NCBI GenBank assembly: GCA_020637395.1
Contig: JACJWA010000001.1
Location: 1,860,001 to 1,924,000, forward strand
Direction: 5' to 3'
Origin: Calditrichota bacterium
Lineage (GTDB): Bacteria; Electryoneota; RPQS01
DNA: 64,000 nucleotides
Shown: piece after piece, positions 1 to 7,859 of the stretch
Layout: each line of letters starts with the position of its first letter
Numbering within the stretch: position 1 is the stretch's first letter
The notes under the pieces: generated by a model
The model's input: the letters and a program-made list of their open reading frames with translations, nothing else
Told to the model about the DNA's origin: nothing
Database searches by the model: none
Position numbers and translations under genes: made by a program

Positions 1-813
1 ATTCGCGACGCGCGAAAGCTCCTGCAAGTAGGGCAGCATGGTCTCCGCGCCCAACGCGCAATTCAAGCCCACCGCAAACGGTCTGGCGTGCGCAACCGAA
101 TTCCAAAATGCTTCGGTCGTTTGCCCGGACAGCGTTCTGCCGCTGGCATCGGTGATTGTGCCCGAGACGATAACCGGAATCCGCTCGCCGCGCAAGTCAA
201 ATAGAGTCTCAATCGCAAAGATCGCCGCTTTCGCATTCAGCGTGTCAAACGACGTTTCCACGAGCAAGATGTCCGCACCTCCGTCAAACAATCCGCGGGC
301 GCACGTCAGATAGATTTCGACCATCTGATCAAAACTCAGATCGCGATAGCCGGGATCGTTGACATTGGGCGAAAGCGACAGAGTCTTGTTGGTCGGTCCC
401 ATGCTTCCCGCAACAAAGCGGGGCCGCGAGGGATCCCGCTGTTCATACTCGTCCGCAACTTCACGCGCGATTTTCGCCGACGCAAGATTCAGCTCTTCCG
501 TGAAGTCCTGAAGCCCGTAGTCCGCCAGTGAGGGAGCATTTGCCGTGAAACTGTTCGTCGAAGCAATGTCCGCGTCCGCATCAAAATAGAGCGCATGCAG
601 CTTCTTGATCAGGTCCGGTTTGGTCAGGGACAGCAAGTCGTTGCAGCCCTTCAGGTCCTGCCCCCATCCGGCAAATCGCTCGGCGCGGTAGTCCGCTTCC
701 GTAAGTCCGTGTCCCTGAATAAGAGTACCCATTGCCCCGTCAAGAATCAGGATTCTTGTTTGGGCCAATGAGTGGAGAGCCTCGATGCGAGTCTTTCTGG
801 TCCAGGCGGTCAT
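1..813 (-). CDS. metH: Methionine synthase, homocysteine-binding N-terminal part (partial, runs off left edge)
   Basis: The first 271 codons of a minus-strand gene whose 3' part lies outside the window. The reading frame is open from an ATG at 813 to base 1. Residues 1-270 form the homocysteine S-methyltransferase barrel: ILDGAMGTLIQ near residue 22, a GNNDLL-like turn (KGCNDLLSLTKP), SFTANAPSL, GSMGPTNKTLS, and VGLNCALGAE, which carries the first zinc-ligand cysteine. This order is that of the first module of cobalamin-dependent MetH. A stand-alone homocysteine methyltransferase cannot be excluded because the folate, B12 and activation domains would lie beyond the edge. No good Shine-Dalgarno sequence precedes the ATG. 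The gene appears to be transcribed alone. Confidence 0.88.
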   Translation of the reverse strand, partial: MTAWTRKTRIEALHSLAQTRILILDGAMGTLIQGHGLTEADYRAERFAGWGQDLKGCNDLLSLTKPDLIKKLHALYFDADADIASTNSFTANAPSLADYGLQDFTEELNLASAKIAREVADEYEQRDPSRPRFVAGSMGPTNKTLSLSPNVNDPGYRDLSFDQMVEIYLTCARGLFDGGADILLVETSFDTLNAKAAIFAIETLFDLRGERIPVIVSGTITDASGRTLSGQTTEAFWNSVAHARPFAVGLNCALGAETMLPYLQELSRVAN

Positions 814-887
814 AGTTGCGAAATCTGTATCCCTCTAAATTATCATAACTTGGGCGATGACGCCCGACGAATCAGGTAGAATTGGAT

Positions 888-893
888 ATTATA
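888..893 (-). promoter_or_regulatory. Possible -10 hexamer of the metH promoter
   Basis: TATAAT reads on the minus strand 75 bases before the metH start. No convincing -35 is visible 17 bases upstream. The intervening leader holds only a small GGGCG-TCAT-CGCCC hairpin (852-865), so no cobalamin or SAM riboswitch is evident. Confidence 0.3.
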
Positions 894-949
894 CGAATTC
901 CTTTCGCCCTTTGCTCTACTGCGGTCGTCCCGCTTTCGCACAAAAAGAA

Positions 950-984
950 GGCCCCCATCCGGAGGGGAGAGCCGGATGGGGGCC
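950..984 (-). terminator. Intrinsic terminator of the 1006-2922 gene
   Basis: A 13-bp inverted repeat (950-962 with 972-984) of GC-rich arms is followed, in the minus direction, by a run of T residues (CTTCTTTTTG at 950-941). It lies 22 bases past the stop of the secreted protein gene. Confidence 0.85.
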
Positions 985-1005
985 ACTTGCCTGAGGGAGC
1001 AAGTA

Positions 1006-2922
1006 TTACTTCAGAAGCAGCATCTTGTTGACGATGCTCTGCTCATTGATCGAAATGCGGTACATGTACATTCCGGACGGGAGGCTTGCGGCATTCCACG
1101 TCGTCGTGTAGGCACCAGCCGTCAGATTCTCGTTGACCAACGTCGTGACTTCGCGGCCCAGCACATCAAACACCGTCAAGGTAACCAGACCATTGGACGG
1201 GATCGAGAACTCGATCGTCGTGGTCGGGTTGAACGGGTTCGGGTAGTTTGTGGCCACCAGATGCGACACCGGGATATAGGACGGATTCTCGCCAACCGAA
1301 GAGCCTTCGATCGGGTACAGACCTTCGGTGTCTCCCGGCATGCGGAAGAACGTGCCGTTCACTTCGTAAACGATCACCCACTCGGCATCCAGAGTCTCGG
1401 GTCCGCACTGCAGCATGCCGCCAATGGCATACACGTACTGACCAAGCGACGGAATCGCGGGATTCGACGGATTGTAGCTGTCGCCAAAGTCAATCACGTA
1501 ATCGGCGACGTTGTCATTGTTGTTGTCCACGCCGTAGAAAAGCGCACCGGCATATTCAACGTCCACAACCGTGCCACCCACTTCAACCCAAGTCAGGTAG
1601 TTGCCGTTGTCGCAGCCGAAGCCTTCGGCGCGGCCGCCGCCGTCACCACCGTGCTCGCCGTCGTTCATCGGATTGGGCTCCCACCACACTTCGCCATTCA
1701 GCAGGTGAACGTGAACCATCGGGATATCGCCGTGTGACATGAGCGCGCCGGTTACTGTGATTTCTTCGCCATCGGACGGGCGAACCAGGCCGTTGTCCGG
1801 CACATAGTCCGGCGGTCCAAAGTTCAAGCGGTAGTCCACGATACCATCGGCATCCACGTCAAGGGCATACAGCACGCGATCAGGATTCGCGGAGTCCGGC
1901 GTGGTCACGGATACCGTACCTGCCAGGTCCACGATCTCAAAGTGGTGGTGGCCGCCGGGACGACCATGGTCGCCACCGTGCTCGGACGAATCCGCAGCCA
2001 CCAGGCTCAGCGTCACAAAGGCCGTCTGGTCTTCGGTGATTTCCACAACTTCGCTGGCGAAGCCGATGCCCGGCTTGGAGGCGTTCACATTGTAGATACC
2101 AATCGGCAGTTCCGGAACATCCAGATGACCGTTCTCATCCGTGAAGCCCAGGAAGTGATGCGGACGCGGGCCGCCATGGTCGCGAATGAAGGACACGCGC
2201 ACGCGTGCACTGTCCACGGCACTCGACTCACCCAGAGAATCCACCACGATCACATCCACGGACAGGCCGCCAGTGATGATGTTGGCGCCAAAACCGTTCA
2301 GCTCGACTTCGATCACGCCGTGCTCGGGATCGTTCGACGTAATCGTCAGCAGACCTTCATAAGGAAGCGTGTCGGCAGGAGTGAAGGTCACGGGGAGTTC
2401 GACTTCTTCGCCCGGAAGCACCGTGAACTCGGCTTCGTAATCGAAACCAAACGCCTCGCCTTCCAAAGCCAGCGAAACCGTTAGGTCAAGCTGTCCGCGA
2501 TTTTCGATGTCAACGTGACGCGTGAAGGTCGTACCCACACCGACCGGTCCAAAATGCAGGTCGTCGGGACGGACCGAAATGCGCGGAGCGGGCTCAAAGC
2601 TCGGAAGTTCAAGAGTGACTTCCGTGGTTTCGCCTTCCAGAACAGCCACGTCATGGACATGCACCGGCTGGATGCCGGGAACGCCCGCCGTAACTTCATA
2701 ATCCATTACCGGAATGTCCGGGAAGAGGATCATTCCAAACTCGTCCGTCACGCCGTTGAAATGCGGGCGATTGTGGCCATGGCCATCGCCTTCCACATTA
2801 ACCAGAGCGCCGGCCACGGGCACGTCGCCAGCCACCACCGTTACCGACAGACTGCCGAGCTGGGCAAAGGCCATCGAAACGCTGAACAGGCTTGCGAGGG
2901 CCAGAAGAATCAGCTTTTTCAT
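1006..2922 (-). CDS. Secreted ASH-domain surface protein with T9SS-type sorting domain
   Basis: A 638-residue exported protein. The start at ATG 2922 is chosen because GGAG lies 6 bases before it; a TTG four codons earlier is also possible. A signal peptide (MKKLILLALASLFSVSMAFA) is followed by a carboxypeptidase-regulatory-like beta-sandwich (about 25-108), an ASH/choice-of-anchor-D domain (about 112-215, with FGPVGVGTTFTR and TITSNDPEHG), a second regulatory-like sandwich (about 220-310), and a His/Asp/Gly-rich region around 310-550. The C terminus (about 558-638) is a type A sorting module with NYPNPFNPTTTIEFSIP and a KMLLLK end. It is probably translocated by a type IX-like route and displayed on the outer surface. 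The function of the central region is not recognised. A sigma-54-like promoter lies upstream. Confidence 0.85.
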   Translation of the reverse strand: MKKLILLALASLFSVSMAFAQLGSLSVTVVAGDVPVAGALVNVEGDGHGHNRPHFNGVTDEFGMILFPDIPVMDYEVTAGVPGIQPVHVHDVAVLEGETTEVTLELPSFEPAPRISVRPDDLHFGPVGVGTTFTRHVDIENRGQLDLTVSLALEGEAFGFDYEAEFTVLPGEEVELPVTFTPADTLPYEGLLTITSNDPEHGVIEVELNGFGANIITGGLSVDVIVVDSLGESSAVDSARVRVSFIRDHGGPRPHHFLGFTDENGHLDVPELPIGIYNVNASKPGIGFASEVVEITEDQTAFVTLSLVAADSSEHGGDHGRPGGHHHFEIVDLAGTVSVTTPDSANPDRVLYALDVDADGIVDYRLNFGPPDYVPDNGLVRPSDGEEITVTGALMSHGDIPMVHVHLLNGEVWWEPNPMNDGEHGGDGGGRAEGFGCDNGNYLTWVEVGGTVVDVEYAGALFYGVDNNNDNVADYVIDFGDSYNPSNPAIPSLGQYVYAIGGMLQCGPETLDAEWVIVYEVNGTFFRMPGDTEGLYPIEGSSVGENPSYIPVSHLVATNYPNPFNPTTTIEFSIPSNGLVTLTVFDVLGREVTTLVNENLTAGAYTTTWNAASLPSGMYMYRISINEQSIVNKMLLLK

Positions 2923-2987
2923 TGTTGTCTCCAAATTCTATTTGGTGTGTATTCAGGTTACAATCAAGCGCTTACGGTTCCATGTAG

Positions 2988-3003
2988 AGCAAGAGCTGTT
3001 CCA
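2988..3003 (-). promoter_or_regulatory. Sigma-54-type -24/-12 promoter candidate
   Basis: The minus strand reads TGGAAC-AGCTC-TTGCT, with GG and GC separated by exactly 10 bases, close to the consensus TGGCAC-N5-TTGCW. The predicted start, near 2977, gives a leader of about 55 bases before the ATG at 2922. A sigma-54 activator gene lies in the adjacent upstream operon (5433-6878). The 12-mer AGCGCTTACGGT at 2967-2978 recurs beside the second sigma-54 promoter at 55384. Confidence 0.5.
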
Positions 3004-3100
3004 CATGCGTAACTTATTATTATACAGCATTTTCAAGCCAAGAAAACAAAGAGATTGCGCTTGGTGCGCACAAAGGGTGTGAATCAGATGCGCAGGCGGA

Positions 3101-3853
3101 TCAGAAGTGGAGTTCGAGGCGGGCGCCGTACTCAGTGGGAACCAGTTCGTACGACCTGACGGAAAGGCGGAGCAAAGCCAGGTCAACTTGGGATAAGAGA
3201 TAGACCCCGGCGGCCGTCAGGCCATAGGTCCACATGCGGCGGTGGTGGGCGTCGTAGTCGTCGTAGAGCGAGGAGACTGAGGCGGAATCGGCGGCGAGGT
3301 AGTCTTTGCGGGAGGAGTTGTTTTGCGACAGTTCGGAGAGCCAGAGTGCTGCCGAGGCGGTCTGAAGCGCGAGATATGCAATGCCGCGCACCGTGCGCTT
3401 CTCAGATAGAAAACCGGAACCGGGCAATGCAAGATTCAAGAGCTGTGAGGAGGCGCGAGGTCCCTGAACATAGGTAATCTCACGAATGGATGCCGTGGGT
3501 ACCTCCTGCTTGCGCGTTGTGAGCCATTCCTGCCGCACGTCGTCGAAGACGCTGCGAAACTTCGGGCTGATCTGAATGGGATCCAGCACCAAAGTGGAAT
3601 CGAGATCCAGCGCGCGCGAAAAGTGCATGCGGGCTTCGCTCTCACGCTCCAGCATGATTAAGGAGTAGCCAGCCAGCAACTCCAGCGCGAGTATCTCTTC
3701 TGAGGGCAGGTCGTCCTGCCGCGCCGCACGCAGGGACAAGAGTTCGACCTGTTCATAGTCACCATGACGAAACAAAGAGTCGGCTTCAGCTCGAAGATCG
3801 CCCTGGGCGAAGGACGCAGAGGCCAACAAAAGAAGTGCGAAAGTCAGTTTCAG
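3101..3853 (-). CDS. DUF5683-like exported membrane protein, last gene of the kinase operon
   Basis: The open frame extends upstream of 3853 but that part is the overlap with the kinase gene. A signal-peptide-like stretch (KLTFALLLLASASFA) begins directly after a CTG codon at 3853-3851, which has GGAGG six bases upstream and overlaps the kinase stop (CTGA). This gives 250 residues. Residues about 20-105 are tetratricopeptide-like, with helical AEADSLFRHGDYEQVELLSLRA and a second repeat with REAEARMHFSRALDLDSTL spacing. Residues 150-250 resemble the DUF5683 family: LNLALPGSGFLSEKRTVRG followed by two hydrophobic helices. Function is unknown. Coupled translation with the kinase suggests an envelope partner of that signalling protein. 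The non-AUG start is inferred. Confidence 0.6.
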   Translation of the reverse strand: MKLTFALLLLASASFAQGDLRAEADSLFRHGDYEQVELLSLRAARQDDLPSEEILALELLAGYSLIMLERESEARMHFSRALDLDSTLVLDPIQISPKFRSVFDDVRQEWLTTRKQEVPTASIREITYVQGPRASSQLLNLALPGSGFLSEKRTVRGIAYLALQTASAALWLSELSQNNSSRKDYLAADSASVSSLYDDYDAHHRRMWTYGLTAAGVYLLSQVDLALLRLSVRSYELVPTEYGARLELHF

Positions 3854-5436
3854 TTTGCGCCTCCGGAAGATCTCACGGCCAATTTCGAAGCCTGAAGATC
3901 CGCAATAAAGTTCAGCGTGTCCCCGGCAACCGCATCCCAGCTCGTCTCGACCGGAGGCAGACTCGGGTGCGACACGCGCAGCGTATGATTGCCCGGCAGC
4001 ACCACCGGCATACGGCTTAACGGTGTGGTTCCGACGGACTCTCCATCCACAAACACTTCTCCCCACGGCTCAACGGTCAAATTGAGATGCTGCACATAGT
4101 GATCGAGATTGAATTGCGCGCGTGTGTCTGAAGTCAACTCAATCGCTGCCTGGATTGGCGGATAGGCGGGATTCAACAGGAGAATGGAGTGCTTGCCGGA
4201 CGGAAGTCTAAGTGCCTGCGCGAGCGGAGTGATGCCAAGTTCTTCGCCATCGAAAGCCACTTTGGCCCACGGCGACGCATCTATATTGAGTTCAAAGGAA
4301 TCAGCTGGCACGTTCGCGGCAAGCTCCGGCTCTTGTTGGATTGGCTCAGCGAGTCGTGCGGGAGTATCTTGCTTGGGAGGAGTGATCTGAGGAGTCTCGG
4401 TGAGTTGAACGGTGTCCTGCAATGATGCGGAACTCGTATCGGCAATGACTGTGTCCTGCTGAATCAATTGTGTCGAGTCAGACGGCGTGGAGACCATCGG
4501 CTGCGTTGCGGGTTCGTTCCGGCTCATGCTGTTCCAGACCATCGCGCCGATCAACACCAGAACCGCAGCGGCAGCCGCCCATGCCGCGCCGCGACGAGGT
4601 TTCATTGCGGTCACAATTTGAGCAGGCGGTGCGACGGCATCCAACAGTAACTGCGCGGATTGTGCCGAGTCAGGACGCGCGGAAGGCTCTTTTGAAAGAC
4701 AAACTCTAATCAGGTGCGCAAGCGACGCGTCCACACCCGCCTGAGACAGCTTGTTCCAGTCCGGTTCTTCCTCGCGCACGCGACGCAGCGACTCCAATAG
4801 AGCATCCGCGTCAAACGGATTCTCGCCCACCGCCGTTTCGTACAGCACCACGCCGACCGCAAAGAGATCTGAAAGTTCGCTGGGCGGTTTGCCGCGCGCG
4901 ACTTCCGGAGCAAGATAAGCAGGCGTGCCGACAATCGCCGAGTGATGCGTCAGCTTCGGAACATCCGCGAGCAGAGCAAGACTGAAATCCGTCAGTTTGA
5001 ACTCGCCGTCCACACTGCAAAGAATATTGTCCGGCTTCACATCTCGATGCAAGATCCCGGACGCATGCAACGACGACAATCCCGAGCAAAGAGCTTTCGC
5101 CAAGGTGCGCACGGCCAGAGGAGAAAGCTGTTTTTCGCGGCTCAGTTTCGCGCGCAGCGATTCGCCTTCCACCCATTCGAGGATCATGTACGGTCCCTCG
5201 GCGGGATCGTCTCCGACCTCGTAGATCTTCACCAATCGCGGGTGATTCAGACGCGCCGCGGCCTTCGCCTCGCGCTCGAAGCGTGCGCGCAAATCCGGGT
5301 CTTCTACCAGATGCGGATGCAAGATCTTCAAGAAGACGTCGCGATCCAACTGCGAATCCCGCGCGCGGTAGGCCGCCGAAACATCTCCCCTCGATAACAG
5401 CTTGCGGTCTGTGAGTCGCTCCCTCAGCGGTCTCAT
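3850..5436 (-). CDS. Membrane-anchored Ser/Thr protein kinase with PEGA repeats
   Basis: A 528-residue Hanks-type kinase. The ATG at 5436 overlaps the stop of the sigma-54 activator (ATGA), so the longer open frame upstream is not used. The kinase domain covers about 8-265: the glycine loop is degenerate (LLSRGDVSAAYRA), the ATP lysine is K37, the catalytic loop is HRDVKPDN at 130-137, and the activation segment ends in GTPAYLAPE. The metal-binding DFG reads DFS at 150-152. A single membrane helix lies at about 283-301. The extracytoplasmic part has a Thr/Gln/Pro-rich linker, then two PEGA domains (about 372-440 and 445-515, with FDGEELGITPL and VDGESVGTTPL), which usually contact the envelope or surface layers. 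It probably phosphorylates a partner in the operon, perhaps the activator. Confidence 0.85.
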   Translation of the reverse strand: MRPLRERLTDRKLLSRGDVSAAYRARDSQLDRDVFLKILHPHLVEDPDLRARFEREAKAAARLNHPRLVKIYEVGDDPAEGPYMILEWVEGESLRAKLSREKQLSPLAVRTLAKALCSGLSSLHASGILHRDVKPDNILCSVDGEFKLTDFSLALLADVPKLTHHSAIVGTPAYLAPEVARGKPPSELSDLFAVGVVLYETAVGENPFDADALLESLRRVREEEPDWNKLSQAGVDASLAHLIRVCLSKEPSARPDSAQSAQLLLDAVAPPAQIVTAMKPRRGAAWAAAAAVLVLIGAMVWNSMSRNEPATQPMVSTPSDSTQLIQQDTVIADTSSASLQDTVQLTETPQITPPKQDTPARLAEPIQQEPELAANVPADSFELNIDASPWAKVAFDGEELGITPLAQALRLPSGKHSILLLNPAYPPIQAAIELTSDTRAQFNLDHYVQHLNLTVEPWGEVFVDGESVGTTPLSRMPVVLPGNHTLRVSHPSLPPVETSWDAVAGDTLNFIADLQASKLAVRSSGGAN

Positions 5437-6878
5437 TGAGTCTCTTGTTCCCCCCACTCTTTTAACTTGTAGTGAAGGTAGCGCCGTGAGATGCCAAGCA
5501 TTTGCGCGGCGCGTGAACGATTGCCGCCGCATAGCGACAGCACCTGAAGAATGTGTAGCTTCTCCGCCGCTTTCCAGGACCAATCTTCGTCCGAAGACGT
5601 CTTGGCGATGGCCTGATGCGAGATGTCTTCCGCCTCAATCCGGTCGCTGCGCGTAATCACTGCGGCGCGGACAATCGTATTCTCAAGCTCGCGCACATTG
5701 CCGGGCCAGGTGTAAGACTGCAATCGGCGCAATGCTTCAGGCGAAATCCCGCTGACGTGATTGCCCAGTTTGCGCAAAAAGTGATGCACCAGAAACGGAA
5801 TGTCCGCGAGCCGCTCGCGCAGCGGCGGGACTGTCACCGGCAGAATGTACAGACGATAGTAAAGATCTTCGCGCAAATTGCCCGACTGGATTTCCGCTTG
5901 CAGATTCTTGTTCGTCGCGGTCAGAATGCGCACATTTGCTTTGCGCAGCTCGGTGTCTCCCACTCTTCGATACTCCGACTCCTGAAGAAACCGCAAGAGC
6001 TTCGCCTGCAGTGCCGCAGGAATGTCGGCGACTTCATCAAGAAACAGCGTGCCGCCTTCGGCCGCCTCTACCAATCCTTCCTTGTCCGACACCGCACCGG
6101 TGAACGATCCGCGCTTGTGGCCGAAGAGCTCGCTTTCAAAGAGTTCGGGCGACACATTCCCGCAGTAGAGCGCGAGAAACGGTTTGCTGGCACGCGGCGA
6201 GGTGCGATGGACTTCGCGCGCAACGAGTTCTTTGCCGGTTCCCGATTCACCTGTGATAATCACGGGAAGATCGCTGGCCGCGACGCGATCTATCAGACTG
6301 TATAGTTCGCGAATTGCCGGGCTGTCCCCGACGATGAGCGTCTTGCTGTCCCGAGATTTCAGCGCGGCGATTTCGCTCTGCGCGCGCTCAAACCGGCGCG
6401 CATTTTCAATCGCCAGGGTGGCAAAAGCCGCAAGTGTCGCCAGCGGCGCGAGATTCTCTTTGCGAAACAGATCGCGGTCGGAGCGGCTATCCAAATAGAG
6501 CGCGCCTTCCACGGCCTTGCGGCCCGTCAGCGGAAGAATAACCGCCGACTGAATATGCTGAAGAATTATGGAAGACTTTCCGGAAAAGCGCGGATCTTCC
6601 ACGGCGCTTTCCGTGAGAATGGGTTTGTTCTCTGCGATCACTTCGCGCACGAGGGATTGCGAAACATCTTCCACGCCGCGCACGTCTCCGCGCCGCGAGT
6701 ATGCTGCGGCAAGCTCCAGTCTCTGACCGGAGCCCAGAATCACCACGGCGGTTTCTGCGTGCATAGCTTCTGCCGCCGTCTCAAGAATCGCCGCAAACAC
6801 TTCTTCAAGCGGCCGAAGCTCGAGCAGCTTCTGTCCCGCCGCGAGAACTTGCTCAGTCGTCAATAGTCCGCTGCTCAT
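5433..6878 (-). CDS. GAF-AAA+-Fis sigma-54-dependent transcriptional activator
   Basis: A 481-residue enhancer-binding protein. Residues 1-155 are a GAF-type sensor domain. The AAA+ domain spans about 172-400: Walker A GESGTGKE, the sigma-54 contact loop as GSFTGA rather than GAFTGA, Walker B GGTLFLDEVADIP, and an R-finger region RRVGDTELRKANVR. Residues 440-478 are a Fis-type helix-turn-helix (CGGNRSRAAQMLGISRRYLHYKL). There is no receiver domain. Its ATG overlaps the TGA of the lipoprotein gene, and its TGA overlaps the kinase ATG. Coupling to a Ser/Thr kinase suggests control by phosphorylation or by a ligand of the GAF domain. The nearest sigma-54-like promoter is at 2988-3003. Confidence 0.9.
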   Translation of the reverse strand: MSSGLLTTEQVLAAGQKLLELRPLEEVFAAILETAAEAMHAETAVVILGSGQRLELAAAYSRRGDVRGVEDVSQSLVREVIAENKPILTESAVEDPRFSGKSSIILQHIQSAVILPLTGRKAVEGALYLDSRSDRDLFRKENLAPLATLAAFATLAIENARRFERAQSEIAALKSRDSKTLIVGDSPAIRELYSLIDRVAASDLPVIITGESGTGKELVAREVHRTSPRASKPFLALYCGNVSPELFESELFGHKRGSFTGAVSDKEGLVEAAEGGTLFLDEVADIPAALQAKLLRFLQESEYRRVGDTELRKANVRILTATNKNLQAEIQSGNLREDLYYRLYILPVTVPPLRERLADIPFLVHHFLRKLGNHVSGISPEALRRLQSYTWPGNVRELENTIVRAAVITRSDRIEAEDISHQAIAKTSSDEDWSWKAAEKLHILQVLSLCGGNRSRAAQMLGISRRYLHYKLKEWGEQETQ

Positions 6879-7621
6879 GGCGTCGCCTCAACTACAAAAT
6901 AGCCCTCGCGAGACCGTGAGCTATTTGTGAATTCGTCATAAACGTACAGGGTCCAATAGTAGTCATCGTCTTCAAGAGAGTCCGGATATTGTACGATTCT
7001 CTGGTTCGACGACAGAGTGTCCGACGCCCAAATTCTCGCCACAATTGAGAAATCGAGAATGCGGTCCAGAGCCACTTGATATCTGAACGGAAAGAGTGCG
7101 CTGAATGGCTCCCAGTTGAACTGCGGTTGATGGCCCACCACTTGATTGGAATCCGGCGAGGTGACCACGGGTGTGGCTTGCAGTACCCGGAAAAGATATA
7201 CAGGACCTACCTCGTGGGAGTCCTTCGAAGAGTGCACAAGAAAGTCGAACGGCTGACCGACCACAGACTCGAGGTAGTCGTCTTGAAAATACGATGACGT
7301 AAACGTCGCGGCCCAGCGGCCTTCGTTTGTAAGTGACATGCGCACGGCGGCACGAGAGTCATAGTGAACCTTGACTGAGTCTATCTGGATCGCGGAATCG
7401 GGCCAGAGTTCTGTCAGTACCGAGTAGGAATCTGTCGTCGGAAACAGTCGGGCTGTGTGCACGCTGCGCACACGAGCCTGAAAAGTTGGCACAGGCTCGA
7501 TTTCTTCAGGAGGAATCGGAGCAACGTAGTTTGCTGATTCCGGATCGAGAGGGTTGTCGTGGGGAGCCGAGCAGGAGGTCAATATCCCCAACACCATAAT
7601 AATTAATATCTTAATTTTCAC
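6875..7621 (-). CDS. Outer-membrane-type lipoprotein, first gene of the kinase operon
   Basis: A 248-residue protein starting at GTG 7621 (VKIKILIIMVLGILTSC); the longer open frame upstream lacks a signal. The lipobox is LTSC, followed by SAPHDNPLDPESANY, a common lipoprotein start in FCB lineages. The mature part is predicted beta-rich: a segment with DSYSVLTELWPDSAIQIDSVKVHYD, then an Ig/FnIII-like module that describes embedded values (VVTSPDSNQVVGHQPQFNWEP..YYWTLYVYD). Function is unknown. The stop overlaps the activator start, so the lipoprotein may act as an envelope input for the GAF activator and kinase. No strong Shine-Dalgarno sequence precedes the GTG, leaving the start uncertain. 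Confidence 0.7.
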   Translation of the reverse strand: MKIKILIIMVLGILTSCSAPHDNPLDPESANYVAPIPPEEIEPVPTFQARVRSVHTARLFPTTDSYSVLTELWPDSAIQIDSVKVHYDSRAAVRMSLTNEGRWAATFTSSYFQDDYLESVVGQPFDFLVHSSKDSHEVGPVYLFRVLQATPVVTSPDSNQVVGHQPQFNWEPFSALFPFRYQVALDRILDFSIVARIWASDTLSSNQRIVQYPDSLEDDDYYWTLYVYDEFTNSSRSREGYFVVEATP

Positions 7622-7816
7622 TTGATGAATCTTGGATCGCAAAATCGAAGAGTGGTGCTCGTGCTGAGCATGACGTGCCCACTTTCTTGGTTGGACACTC
7701 GGATGGTAAGAAAGGTTGAAAACAGGATGCGCATCTGTGCATCGAGTGCGCATTTCGAGGGCAATATAGCTAAATATTACAAAACCTGCGCCGAATCGCG
7801 TATAAAAGAGACGGCC

Positions 7817-7849
7817 CCCGGAAAATTCCCGGGGGCCGCTTTGTTCAGT
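7817..7849 (-). terminator. Intrinsic terminator of the VIT/VWA gene
   Basis: Two GC-rich arms (CGGCCCCCGGGAA-type, perfect around an AAATT centre) lie just past the stop at 7860. On the minus strand they are followed by TCTCTTTTATA. Confidence 0.8.
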
Positions 7850-7859
7850 TTCTGAATGA

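Noticed and set aside
851..893. A cobalamin or SAM riboswitch in the metH leader.
   Set aside because: The leader is only about 75 bases and holds just a 5-bp hairpin; no B12-box or kink-turn features are seen.
976..2484. Plus-strand open frames across the secreted protein gene.
   Set aside because: They have no ribosome sites or recognisable domains and are antisense shadows of a GC-rich coding region. The same applies to the long frames opposite maeB, the RND operon and the octaheme gene.
7640..7680. A sigma-54 promoter in front of the lipoprotein operon.
   Set aside because: GG and GC elements are present but their spacing is 8, not 10, and the -12 TTGC is missing.
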